Assembly (NCBI GenBank): GCA_004297765.1
Contig: SCTZ01000207.1
Coordinates: forward strand, 1-39,881
Length of the DNA stretch: 39,881 bases
Direction of reading: 5' to 3'
Source: Chloroflexota bacterium
GTDB taxonomy: Bacteria > Chloroflexota > Dehalococcoidia > FW602-bin16
In this document: positions 14,591 through 22,930 of the stretch, in pieces
How positions within the stretch are numbered: the stretch's first letter is position 1
Layout: each line of letters opens with the position of its first letter
The notes under the pieces: generated by a model
What the model was told of the DNA's origin: nothing
The model's input: only the letters and a program-made list of their open reading frames with translations
Database searches by the model: none
Position numbers and translations under genes: made by a program

Positions 14591-16456
14591 TTAGTCCACC
14601 TCAGACAGATCTCCTAGGTAAGCCTGGATGACACGCTCGTTGCTCTGCACTTCCTGCGCTGAGCCCTCGGCAATCACGGTGCCGAACTCCAGCGCGATGA
14701 CCCGATCGGAAACCCCCGTGACCAGACGCATGTCATGCTCCACGAACAGCACCGTGATCCCGAACCGACGAATAGTTAGCAGGATTTCCTTGAGCAAGTC
14801 CGTCTCAGCCTCGTTCAAGCCAGCCGCCGGCTCGTCGAGAATGAGCAACCGTGGCTGGCTTGCCAGGGCTCGCGCCAACTCCAACAAACGCTGATCGCCG
14901 TGTGGCAAAGAGCCCGCGGAAGCGTATCGAACGCTTTCCAATCCGACGAATCTCAAGAGCTCCAGGGCCTCCTGCCGAACCTGGGATTCCTCCCACCGCA
15001 GTCCCGGCAACCGCAAGGCGCTCGACAAGAGTCCCGTCCGGGTCCTGCAATAACGGCCTGCCATCACGTTTTCCAACACATTCATCTCGCCGAATACTCG
15101 TGGCGTCTGGAACGTCCTCTGTATGCCGAGGTCCGCGATGCCGTCGGCACCAAGTCCGGTAATGCTTCGTCCCAGATAGCTGATATGCCCGCTGCCAGCC
15201 CGTGCGACACCCGTAATAACGTTCAGCAGAGTGGTCTTGCCCGCGCCGTTTGGTCCGATCAAGGCCGTGATGCTGCCCTCGCTCACCGTCATTTCCACAC
15301 CGTTCAGCGCTTTCAGCCCACCAAACCCCTTCTCGAGGCTCTGAACCATGAGCAACGGCGTCCCCGGACGAGATCCGTTCGCCCCCAAGCTGCGACGAGC
15401 AAAGGTCGGGAACTCGCCCATCTGCCGTAGCGCACCATCCGCGGCCCCGTTTCCATGGACTGTCTCGGTTCCCGAGCCAAACAGCCTTCGGGCCAGGTTA
15501 CCCAGCGCGGCAAGAATTCCGTTGGGCATGAAGATCAACACCAGTGCGAACAGCACGCCGTACACGATAGGCTTGTAATCGGCGAACACTCCCAGGAGAT
15601 AGGGAAGTGACACGATAAACGATGCCCCAATCACGGTGCCCCAGGCCAACGCCGCACCGCCAAACAGCACGATGAGCAGTTGGTTCAACGCAAGGTCGAG
15701 GGTGAAGTACTCCGGGACGATGTATCTTATGTAATGCGCCATTAGTGTCCCGGCGACGGAGGCACACCCGGCAGCGAGCATGAAGGCCTGCACTCTATGA
15801 AAAGCAACTTTCATCCCCAGGCACTCGGCAGCGGTCGAGTCGTCTTTGCTGGCGAGCATGGCGCGACCGATGCGCGAGTGTGCGATATTCTGTGCGAGTA
15901 CGACCAAGAGGCCCAGCACGAACCAAGTTAGGAGATAATACTCCGGGCGCTCCAGCTTGCTGCCGATAGCGATGGGCGGGATGTCCCACAGCCCAGCTCC
16001 TCCACCAGTTATCGGGGAGATGGCTCCCACGAAGGCGTACACGATAGTCCCGAAAGCAAGCGTCGCGATAGCGAGATAGAACCCCTTCAACCGAGCCACA
16101 GACGTACCTACCAGCACGGCCACCAGTGAGTTAACCAGAAGAGCACACACGAAAGCCAGCCACACGGGTAACCCCAGACGTACCGTCAGCACGCCCGAGA
16201 CGTACGCGCCGATGGCCATGAACCCGTTCTGCCCAAGGCTCAGCTGTCCGGTCAGTCCGAACAGAATATGCAGCCCCACGGCCGCAATGGCAGCAAAGCC
16301 AATCGATACGAAGATGTCGAGCAGGAAAGACTCACGCAGTAGGGCGTACACCGCGACCACGAAAATGGCATAGACAACAATCGGCCACCGTCCACGCAGC
16401 CCAACGGCCCATCTCCGACGCGGCAAAGGCATCACTGAAATCGCCCGCTCGGTCAT
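14591..16456 (-). CDS. Fused LivM-LivG: branched-chain ABC permease plus ATPase
   Basis: In this 621-aa protein the first 330 or so residues are a LivM-type permease with about 9-10 membrane segments. Residues from about 365 are a LivG ATPase: Walker A GPNGAGKTTLL, a signature-like LPHGDQR, Walker B LLILDEPAAGLNEAE and EHDM. The usual LSGGQ is altered to LPHGDQ. The start at 16456 (MTERAISVM) lies 25 bp after the LivH stop; a frame extending to 16558 would overlap LivH. Together with LivH, LivK and LivF it makes a complete high-affinity importer for amino acids or other carboxylated solutes. Confidence 0.92.
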   Translation of the reverse strand: MTERAISVMPLPRRRWAVGLRGRWPIVVYAIFVVAVYALLRESFLLDIFVSIGFAAIAAVGLHILFGLTGQLSLGQNGFMAIGAYVSGVLTVRLGLPVWLAFVCALLVNSLVAVLVGTSVARLKGFYLAIATLAFGTIVYAFVGAISPITGGGAGLWDIPPIAIGSKLERPEYYLLTWFVLGLLVVLAQNIAHSRIGRAMLASKDDSTAAECLGMKVAFHRVQAFMLAAGCASVAGTLMAHYIRYIVPEYFTLDLALNQLLIVLFGGAALAWGTVIGASFIVSLPYLLGVFADYKPIVYGVLFALVLIFMPNGILAALGNLARRLFGSGTETVHGNGAADGALRQMGEFPTFARRSLGANGSRPGTPLLMVQSLEKGFGGLKALNGVEMTVSEGSITALIGPNGAGKTTLLNVITGVARAGSGHISYLGRSITGLGADGIADLGIQRTFQTPRVFGEMNVLENVMAGRYCRTRTGLLSSALRLPGLRWEESQVRQEALELLRFVGLESVRYASAGSLPHGDQRLLELARALASQPRLLILDEPAAGLNEAETDLLKEILLTIRRFGITVLFVEHDMRLVTGVSDRVIALEFGTVIAEGSAQEVQSNERVIQAYLGDLSEVD

Positions 16457-16481
16457 CTCGGTCAGCTCTCTTGGTTCTCGC

Positions 16482-17351
16482 TCAAGCTTGTTGTGCGCCA
16501 AGGATCCCTCCTCGCCGAACGTAGAGGAGCAAGATGATGATGGCAAAGGCAAAGACATCTTTGTATAGCGATGAAATCAACCCTGCCGCCAACATCTCGG
16601 CTATTCCCAGTACCAGCCCCCCGACGATAGGGCCGGATATGTTGTCGAAACCGCCCAGCACCGCGGCGATCATCCCTTTTATGGTCAGCCGAACGCCGTA
16701 GTCAAAGCTCATGTTGGTGATCGGTGCCACCAACAGCCCGGCAACCGCAGCCAGACTTGCACCAATGATAAACGAGAAAGCCACGATGATACGGGGATCG
16801 ATACCCATAAGGCTGGCAGTAGAAGGGCTCTCCGCTACGGCCGTCATGGCCCGGCCCGCATTGGTTCTCTCGAGAAACAAATGCAGGAGCACCACAAGCA
16901 CCGCGGTCAGACCGATGATCCAGAGGCTCTGGACCTGGATCGTGGCTCCAGCGACGTTGATGACCGATTCCTTCGAGAGCGTCGGGAACGGGATCGCGCT
17001 CTTGCCCCAGAGCAGCATGATCACACCCTGCAAAGCAATGGCCGCGGCAAGAGTGACCAGACTTACAGACCAGGGCTGGAGGAATCGTATTGGGTTCACC
17101 ACCGTCCTCTCGAAAACCAGACCTAGCCCACAGGCAAAGAGGATTGCGACCAGGATCACGACCGGCAGCGGCCATCCCGTCCAGCCGATCACGCTCGCGG
17201 CGAACAACACCGCAAAAACCGAGAGTTCTCCCTGGGCAAAGTTGATAATTCCACTTGTCCGATGGATGAGCGTGAGCCCCACCCCGAGCATGGCGTAGAT
17301 GCTACCCACAGTTAGTCCACCAAATAGCATCTGCAGATAAGCGCTCTCCAT
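16482..17351 (-). CDS. LivH-type branched-chain ABC permease
   Basis: This 289-aa protein has about eight hydrophobic segments and the LivH hallmarks GLTVGSIYAMLGVGLTL and GIINFAQGE near the N-terminus. It forms the transmembrane channel with the LivM half of the fusion downstream. It is separated from the binding-protein gene by a 73-bp gap containing a strong hairpin (17380-17413). That hairpin probably sets a lower level of permease than of binding protein. Confidence 0.94.
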   Translation of the reverse strand: MESAYLQMLFGGLTVGSIYAMLGVGLTLIHRTSGIINFAQGELSVFAVLFAASVIGWTGWPLPVVILVAILFACGLGLVFERTVVNPIRFLQPWSVSLVTLAAAIALQGVIMLLWGKSAIPFPTLSKESVINVAGATIQVQSLWIIGLTAVLVVLLHLFLERTNAGRAMTAVAESPSTASLMGIDPRIIVAFSFIIGASLAAVAGLLVAPITNMSFDYGVRLTIKGMIAAVLGGFDNISGPIVGGLVLGIAEMLAAGLISSLYKDVFAFAIIILLLYVRRGGILGAQQA

Positions 17352-17379
17352 TTTTCCCGTCCTCAGCGCGACAGTAGGA

Positions 17380-17413
17380 GCGGGACCGGGCTCGTTCGCT
17401 GGCCCGGTCCCGC
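17380..17413 (-). repeat. Perfect 11-bp intercistronic hairpin between binding-protein and permease genes
   Basis: GCGGGACCGGG (17380-17390) and CCCGGTCCCGC (17403-17413) pair perfectly with a 12-nt loop. There is no U-run on the minus strand. Placement just after the livK-like stop resembles the stem-loops that protect binding-protein mRNA 3' ends and lower expression of downstream permeases. Confidence 0.7.
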
Positions 17414-17424
17414 GATATTCGTTG

Positions 17425-18690
17425 CTACTTCACAAAGTCTAGCAACTGGACCTTCTTGTCCTTGATGGTGACCATGACGTAGGACTCGACCGGAGTGCCG
17501 ACGTGATCCTCCGGGGTCCGGCTCCAGATTCCCGCGGCACCCTGCAACCCCTTCTGACCAGTCTCGATAGCGGCCTTGATCTTCTCGCGATCCGGTCCCA
17601 CCGCTTTCAGGGCCTCCGCCACCGGAAGCAATGTATCGTAGCCGACCGCAGTCGATAGGGTCCAGGTCTTGCCCGTTGTCTTCTCAAACTCTGCCGCCGC
17701 CTTACCTGTCGCATCCTTCTGCGGATCCGATGCAGGGAGCTGGTCCCAGATGATAGCCTTTGGCGAAGCGTAGAACACCGCGTCGCCCGCGTCACCAACC
17801 AGATCAATAAACTCGGGCGTGATCGAGTTGCCATAGGCAACTACTGGCAAACCGAGGTTCATCTGTTTGATATTCTTGGCCGCGGTCGCGATGGCCGCGC
17901 CACTGGTGGCGAGCAGGATACCACCCGGATTCCCACTCTTTAGTTTGGCTAGCTGGGTGGATACGTCTTTGTCCGTGGGCTCGAAGCTCTCGAAGCCCAC
18001 CATCTTCAGTTTGTCCCCCAATGCCTTGTTCTGCTGTGGAAGAGCCGTGTCTTTGCTCCATTGCCCAATGCCGTCGTTGCTGGCAAGGACACCGAAGGTG
18101 GTGGCGTTCTTCTTTGTCAGCAGGTACCACAGATCAGCGTAGACACTAAGGTCGCCGCTCGGATACGAGGCGAAGGCGTATTTCTTGCCAACGGGGGCGA
18201 GCCCCATCGCGGCAACCATCGGAACGCGGGCCTCCTCGACCACCGGAATCACGGGCGTCGCAACAGCCAGTGATTCAAGACCGATTAGGGCAACGACCTT
18301 GTCCTTCTCGATGAGTTGCTTGGCAAAGCTTACAGCTATGTCGGGCTTCGATTCGATGTCGTGATAGATCAGCTCGAGCTTGTGTCCGTTGATGCCACCC
18401 GCGGCGTTGATCTTATTTGCGAGGAACTGGATCCCTTCGAGCTCCCGGGTGCCCATCAAGGCCAGTCCCCCGGTTTTCGACAGCAGCACGCCGATCTTGT
18501 AAGGCTCAGCACTGGTGCTCGCGGCCGGCTGTTGGCTCTGGCTCGATTGGCTCGGCTGAGTCGACTGACTCGGCTTGCTCGCCTGACCTGATGCTTGTGG
18601 CTGTGTCCCCTGGCTCCCACCGCACCCGGTGAGAACAAGTGCCAGGATCAGCAAGCCCGCCAGTGTTGCCGTGACGAGGTGGCTCTTCAT
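17425..18690 (-). CDS. LivK-type ABC substrate-binding lipoprotein
   Basis: This 421-aa protein has a signal peptide ending in the lipobox LTGC (Cys23), so it is a membrane-anchored lipoprotein. A low-complexity linker of about 40 residues (Ser, Gln, Pro repeats) follows, then a type I periplasmic binding fold (YKIGVLLSKTGGLALMG and GINGHKLELIYHD). It captures the ligand for the Liv importer. The ligand is unidentified: the family binds branched-chain amino acids but also aromatic acids and amides. The start overlaps the LivF stop (ATGA), which indicates translational coupling. Confidence 0.93.
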   Translation of the reverse strand: MKSHLVTATLAGLLILALVLTGCGGSQGTQPQASGQASKPSQSTQPSQSSQSQQPAASTSAEPYKIGVLLSKTGGLALMGTRELEGIQFLANKINAAGGINGHKLELIYHDIESKPDIAVSFAKQLIEKDKVVALIGLESLAVATPVIPVVEEARVPMVAAMGLAPVGKKYAFASYPSGDLSVYADLWYLLTKKNATTFGVLASNDGIGQWSKDTALPQQNKALGDKLKMVGFESFEPTDKDVSTQLAKLKSGNPGGILLATSGAAIATAAKNIKQMNLGLPVVAYGNSITPEFIDLVGDAGDAVFYASPKAIIWDQLPASDPQKDATGKAAAEFEKTTGKTWTLSTAVGYDTLLPVAEALKAVGPDREKIKAAIETGQKGLQGAAGIWSRTPEDHVGTPVESYVMVTIKDKKVQLLDFVK

Positions 18691-19478
18691 AGTCTGCCTC
18701 CGTTCTCTCCTGTTCCTTTTTCTATCGCAGTGGCCCGCGGGTCTTCCGCGCTTGGGGCCGTCCTCTCGCCAAGAAACGCCTCTACGACCTCCGCGTCTTG
18801 CTGTAAGCCGCGGCTATCACCCCCCTTCACGATCTTTCCCAGCCTCATGACGAGCCCGCGGTTCGACACATCCAATGCGGCCCGAACATTCTGTTCCACC
18901 AGGATCACCGGTCCGTTCTCGCTCAGGTCTCGGATGCGGCGGAAGATCTCGCGAACAAAGATCGGCGCGAGCCCCAGTGAGGGCTCGTCCAGAAGGATCG
19001 CCTTGGGCCGAGCCATGATGGCCCGCCCAATAGCAAGCATCTGCTGTTCGCCGCCGCTCAAGGTCCCCGCATTTTGCCTCGTTCTCTCTCTCAGCCGCGG
19101 GAACATGTCGAACACCCGGTCCAGGTCACTCTTGATCTGCTTGCTGCCCTGCTTTCTCTGCCGGTAGGCGCCCATGATCAGGTTGTCGTATACGGTCAGA
19201 GAAGAGAACACTTGCCTGCCCTCTGGCACCTGTACAAGCCCCAATTGCGCAATCTTGGCCGGATGCATTGCGGTGATATCTTGGCCGCAGAACTTGATCC
19301 GTCCCGCGGCCGGGCGCAGCAGTCCGGAGATAGTCTGCAACAGCGTTGTCTTGCCGGCCCCGTTGGAGCCGATGATGGATAAGACCTCCCCCTCGTCGAG
19401 TGTGAAGGTCATGCCGTGCAGGACTTTCACCTTGCCATAGCTGGCGCTGAGATCTTCGATTTCAAGGATATGGTCCAT
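18687..19478 (-). CDS. LivF-type ABC ATPase
   Basis: This 263-aa ATPase has Walker A GSNGAGKTTLL, signature LSGGEQQMLAIGRA, Walker B AILLDEPSLGLAP and VEQNVRAAL, all intact. I chose the ATG at 19478 (MDHILEIEDLSASYG); the longer open frame to 19586 runs into the inverted-repeat element and is not conserved. It is the first gene of the Liv operon and pairs with the LivG half of the fused protein. The C-terminal tail after LGER is longer than usual. Confidence 0.93.
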   Translation of the reverse strand: MDHILEIEDLSASYGKVKVLHGMTFTLDEGEVLSIIGSNGAGKTTLLQTISGLLRPAAGRIKFCGQDITAMHPAKIAQLGLVQVPEGRQVFSSLTVYDNLIMGAYRQRKQGSKQIKSDLDRVFDMFPRLRERTRQNAGTLSGGEQQMLAIGRAIMARPKAILLDEPSLGLAPIFVREIFRRIRDLSENGPVILVEQNVRAALDVSNRGLVMRLGKIVKGGDSRGLQQDAEVVEAFLGERTAPSAEDPRATAIEKGTGENGGRL

Positions 19479-19534
19479 CACACCCTGCCCTTCTTCGTCC
19501 TTAGTGGTGCATCCACCCAGTCCTTTGCGCCTTC

Positions 19535-19671
19535 GTAGTGGCGGACCGCCGTGTCCGCCAGGGGTGGGGTAGGGCGCGCCCCCCACCCCTGGCGGACAGT
19601 CTCCGAAGGCGACTCGCCTCTCGCCACAGGCGAGTCGCCTTCGGAGACTGGCGAGAGCCGTCCGCCACTAC
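19535..19671. repeat. Nested palindromic repeat element
   Basis: The outer arms GTAGTGGCGGAC (19535-19546) and GTCCGCCACTAC (19660-19671) are perfect inverted copies. Inside are two further hairpins: TCCGCCAGGGGTGGGG/CCCCACCCCTGGCGGA (19554-19569/19581-19596) and a 22-bp perfect stem at 19598-19619/19628-19649. There is no coding capacity. It lies in the 269-bp gap between the BKACE stop and LivF, so it may also insulate the two transcripts. Confidence 0.8.
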
Positions 19672-19747
19672 GGATGTCGACTAGAGTTGGCGGATGCACC
19701 ACTTGGTGACCTTGCGGAGCCATGCCCCGGCGTAAAGCCACCAGCAG

Positions 19748-20674
19748 TTAGAACGCGACCGAGGACGCGCCTTTCAGCCCCAGGATGGTTCTGGCTTCCT
19801 CCGGGGTGGCGATCTCTCGCCCCAGAGCTAGGGCCATGGACTTTGCTTTAGCCACTAGCTCGCCGTTGCTCCTGGCGAGCACGCCTTTTTCCACGAACAG
19901 GTTGTCCTCCATCCCGACCCTGACGTTCCCGCCCAGCAGAATCCCCTGCGCGCACATGTTGAACTCCGCGGGATAGCCGATGCCGATCACCGACCACGTG
20001 TAGTTGTCACCGCCCAGCAACCGATCCGCGGTCTTCTTCAGGTAGACAAGATCCTCCGGATGGGACCCGATGCCGCCGAGCACCCCCATCACGAACTGCA
20101 TGTGAACGGGGAGATCGAGAAGTCCCTGTCGCACCAGGTACGCGGCCGTGTAGAGATGATTGCTGTCGAAGATCTCTACCTCTGGCTTGGTTCCATGCTG
20201 TCGCATGGTCTGGGAGATGTACTCCAAATCGGCGAACGTGTTCTTGAACACGAAGTCCCTGGTGCCTTCGAGATACGGCTTCTCCCAGTCGAACCTCCAC
20301 TCCTTGATCCGCGCCGCGGCTGGAAACAGACCGAAGTTCATCGAGCCGGTCGTGAACGAGGCCATCTCCGGACGCAGCGCGGGAACCACCGAGGCCCGTT
20401 CCTGCACCGTCATGCCCACACCACCGCCGGTCGTGACGCAGACGATCGCGTCGCACTTCTGGCGAATTAGCGCGGCCGTCTCCCTGTAGATTCCCAGGTC
20501 GGACGTGGGTCTGCCCGTGGCTGGCTCTCGCGCGTGCAGATGAACGATGGCAGCCCCTGCCTCGCTAGCTCGCGCCGCGTCGTCGGAAATCTGCTCGGGC
20601 GTTATAGGCAGATACGGCGATTGGCTGGGAACAATAGTGCCCGTGACTGCCGCTGTGATAATCAGCTTGTCCAT
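19748..20674 (-). CDS. BKACE (beta-keto acid cleavage enzyme, DUF849)
   Basis: This 308-aa TIM-barrel protein has the zinc-site HLHAR motif (about residues 45-49) and the C-terminal GGNVRVGMEDN block diagnostic of BKACE. The family converts a beta-keto acid plus acetyl-CoA to acetoacetate plus the shortened acyl-CoA. The known member Kce does this with 3-keto-5-aminohexanoate in lysine fermentation. Its operon partners are a MaoC hydratase and an acyl-CoA ligase (14 bp and about 500 bp upstream), not lysine genes, so the substrate is probably a different beta-keto acid. Confidence 0.93.
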   Translation of the reverse strand: MDKLIITAAVTGTIVPSQSPYLPITPEQISDDAARASEAGAAIVHLHAREPATGRPTSDLGIYRETAALIRQKCDAIVCVTTGGGVGMTVQERASVVPALRPEMASFTTGSMNFGLFPAAARIKEWRFDWEKPYLEGTRDFVFKNTFADLEYISQTMRQHGTKPEVEIFDSNHLYTAAYLVRQGLLDLPVHMQFVMGVLGGIGSHPEDLVYLKKTADRLLGGDNYTWSVIGIGYPAEFNMCAQGILLGGNVRVGMEDNLFVEKGVLARSNGELVAKAKSMALALGREIATPEEARTILGLKGASSVAF

Positions 20675-20688
20675 CGCATCCTCACCCG

Positions 20689-21156
20689 CTATCGCCGAGC
20701 CATCATGATCGGCCAGGACCCTTCACCAACGAGCACATCGTTCTGGTTATACGTCCGAGTGCGGAACACGACGACCCCCCTATCTGGTTTCGTCGTGGAG
20801 GGTCGCGCCTCGGCGATTTCCACGGCCACCCGGATCGTGTCGCCAATGAGAACCGGTCCGAGGAATTTGTATTGCATGTCGAGCAGGGCCATCGATGTGC
20901 CGTCCAGGATCCCGGTTCGGAACAGCAGACCGATGGTCGCCGACGCGATCAACGGGCCGTGCGCGAGCCTTTCTTTGAAAATAGTCTTGCTGGCATGCAC
21001 GGCATCCGTGTGCGGCGGGTTCCAATCCGCCGAGATCCACGCGAAGGTAACCACGTCGGTCTCGGTGATCGTCCTGGCGGGTGTCACAAACACCTCGCCC
21101 ACCTTGAACTCTTCGAAGTACTTTCCGATCGGCTTGTACTCTGGTATAGTGCTCAC
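20689..21156 (-). CDS. MaoC-like (hotdog) dehydratase
   Basis: This 155-aa single-hotdog protein has the segment FAWISADWNPPHTDAVHA, which carries the Asp and His of the (R)-specific enoyl-CoA hydratase active site (D-x4-H). It is followed by the AHGPLIAS block. Likely role: hydration of an enoyl-CoA or dehydration of a hydroxyacyl-CoA. The GTG at 21156 follows AGGAGGTGGCGCCG; the GTG three codons earlier (21165) overlaps that ribosome site. It lies between the ligase (21 bp) and BKACE genes. Confidence 0.87.
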   Translation of the reverse strand: MSTIPEYKPIGKYFEEFKVGEVFVTPARTITETDVVTFAWISADWNPPHTDAVHASKTIFKERLAHGPLIASATIGLLFRTGILDGTSMALLDMQYKFLGPVLIGDTIRVAVEIAEARPSTTKPDRGVVVFRTRTYNQNDVLVGEGSWPIMMARR

Positions 21157-21177
21157 CGGCGCCACCTCCTTCTGCCT

Positions 21178-22800
21178 TTATGCCTTTACCCTGCGTCGTA
21201 TCTCTTCGCCTTCTTTCGTAACCGGTATCTCTACCGCATCGTCCACCTTGATCTCCTGGCGCAGGATGAACTTCTGAATGCGCAACGACGGCGTCTTCGG
21301 CAACCTGTCGCGGTAGATCCAATACCGAGGAACCTTGTAGTACGCCAGCCTCTCCTTGCACCACGCGACCAGTTCCTCCGGCTCGGGCGGGATCACCCCG
21401 GGACGCAGAACCACGGCCGCCAGGATCTCCTCCTCCGCCAGGTCTGAGGGCACCGCGATGCAGGCCGCTTCCAGCACCTTGGGATGGGCGCCGATGATAT
21501 CCTGCACCTCGAAGCTGGAGATCACTTTGCCCCGGCGTCGAATTACATCCTTCTTCCTGTCGGTGAACCAGACGAAGCCATCCTCGTCCATGCGGCCGTT
21601 GTCGCCGGTATGGAGCCAACCGCCCTTCAAGGCCTGCTCCGTGGCTTCCGGATTCTTGAAGTAACCCAACATGATGCTTGGCGCGCGCACGCAGATCTCG
21701 CCCACCTCGCCGAGCGGAACCTCGTTGTCGTCATCGTCCACGATCTTGGTATCGGAGAACTCGTACGGAAGCCCCAGAGAGCCGGGCTTTCTGATGGGTG
21801 GGTAATTAATGTAGACTCGACCGCACTCCGTCTGGCCGAGACCGTCGTAGATCGTCGTGTTGAAGCGTTTCTCGAACGCCTCCAGAATGCGCCCAGGCGT
21901 CATGAAAGCCCAGATCATGCGGACGGAGTGATCCCTGTCACGCGGATCGGGCGGTTGGTTGAACAGCATAGCCGGAATGGCCCCCACCGCGTAGACGATG
22001 GTGGCCTGGTACCGCCGAGCCTGCTCCCAGAAGTTGGTGGCGCTGAAACGGCTAATCACGGCACAAGGCAGCCCCATATAGAGCGCCCCCATGATCCCAT
22101 GCCACAGGGCTACGCCATGGAAGAGAGGCGTTATCAGCATGATCCTGTCACGCGGGCTCAGGCGGTAGGACCAGTCGGTGATGGCCCCAAAGACCACCTT
22201 GTAGCGATGGCTGATCAGCGCCCCCTTGGGAAAACCCGTGGAGCCCGAGGTGTAGATCAATCCGGCCGGATCGTCCACGTCGAGTGCGACGTTGGGATAC
22301 CGCAGCGAGGACTTCTCCACGAAGTCGTCGTAGCTTATCACGCCCTGGACGTCGGATCCGCCTATGCAGACGATGCTTCTGCCAGGTCCGAGCTTCCATA
22401 CCTCCAGAATATGCGGAAGCAAATCGGTTTTCGTGATGATGACATTGGTCTCCGCATGCTCCAGAACGTAGGCCAGCTCTTTGCCACGGAAATCGATGTT
22501 GACGGGTAGCTCGACCGCCCCGGATGTGACCACCCCAAAGAACGCGAAAACGTGCTCAGGGCAGTTGGGGAGGATCACCGCCACTCGGTCGCCCTTTTTC
22601 ACGCCAAGAGAAATGAGTCCGTTGGCGATCCGATTGGCAGACTCGAACACTTGACGGAACGTCCAACTATCATCCTCGAAGAGAATGTACGGCATATCGC
22701 CGCATTCAGTCGCCTTTTGTCTGAGAAGCTCCGGGACAGTGATATAGTTGAAACCCGGGACCACCTTGACCAAACCTGGGTACGCCAGCGAAGTCTTCAT
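21178..22800 (-). CDS. Acyl-CoA synthetase (AMP-forming)
   Basis: This 540-aa ANL-superfamily ligase has the P-loop YTSGSTGFPKGAL, the GLGQTECG motif and GWLHTGDNGR. It should activate a carboxylic acid to its CoA thioester with ATP. The C-terminal lysine motif, usually PRT-x-x-GK-I, reads LPKTPSLRIQK, so Arg stands where the adenylation lysine is expected and a Lys follows three residues later. ATG at 22800 follows GGGGGCGATAGGC; a frame to 22830 is the alternative. It leads the ligase-MaoC-BKACE operon. Confidence 0.93.
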   Translation of the reverse strand: MKTSLAYPGLVKVVPGFNYITVPELLRQKATECGDMPYILFEDDSWTFRQVFESANRIANGLISLGVKKGDRVAVILPNCPEHVFAFFGVVTSGAVELPVNIDFRGKELAYVLEHAETNVIITKTDLLPHILEVWKLGPGRSIVCIGGSDVQGVISYDDFVEKSSLRYPNVALDVDDPAGLIYTSGSTGFPKGALISHRYKVVFGAITDWSYRLSPRDRIMLITPLFHGVALWHGIMGALYMGLPCAVISRFSATNFWEQARRYQATIVYAVGAIPAMLFNQPPDPRDRDHSVRMIWAFMTPGRILEAFEKRFNTTIYDGLGQTECGRVYINYPPIRKPGSLGLPYEFSDTKIVDDDDNEVPLGEVGEICVRAPSIMLGYFKNPEATEQALKGGWLHTGDNGRMDEDGFVWFTDRKKDVIRRRGKVISSFEVQDIIGAHPKVLEAACIAVPSDLAEEEILAAVVLRPGVIPPEPEELVAWCKERLAYYKVPRYWIYRDRLPKTPSLRIQKFILRQEIKVDDAVEIPVTKEGEEIRRRVKA

Positions 22801-22930
22801 GCCTATCGCCCCCTGATGTTTTCGGTACACGAAGCGACCCGACAGTATGGGCAGCAGATGCCTCGTGTACGGTTCAGCCAGGACATTCCGTATTCGAACA
22901 GCACGACGCCGCTAAGACTGCTGCATCATG

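Noticed and set aside
21484..22509. A 341-codon plus-strand open frame
   Set aside because: Wholly antisense to the acyl-CoA ligase, whose motifs are unambiguous; no recognisable domain.
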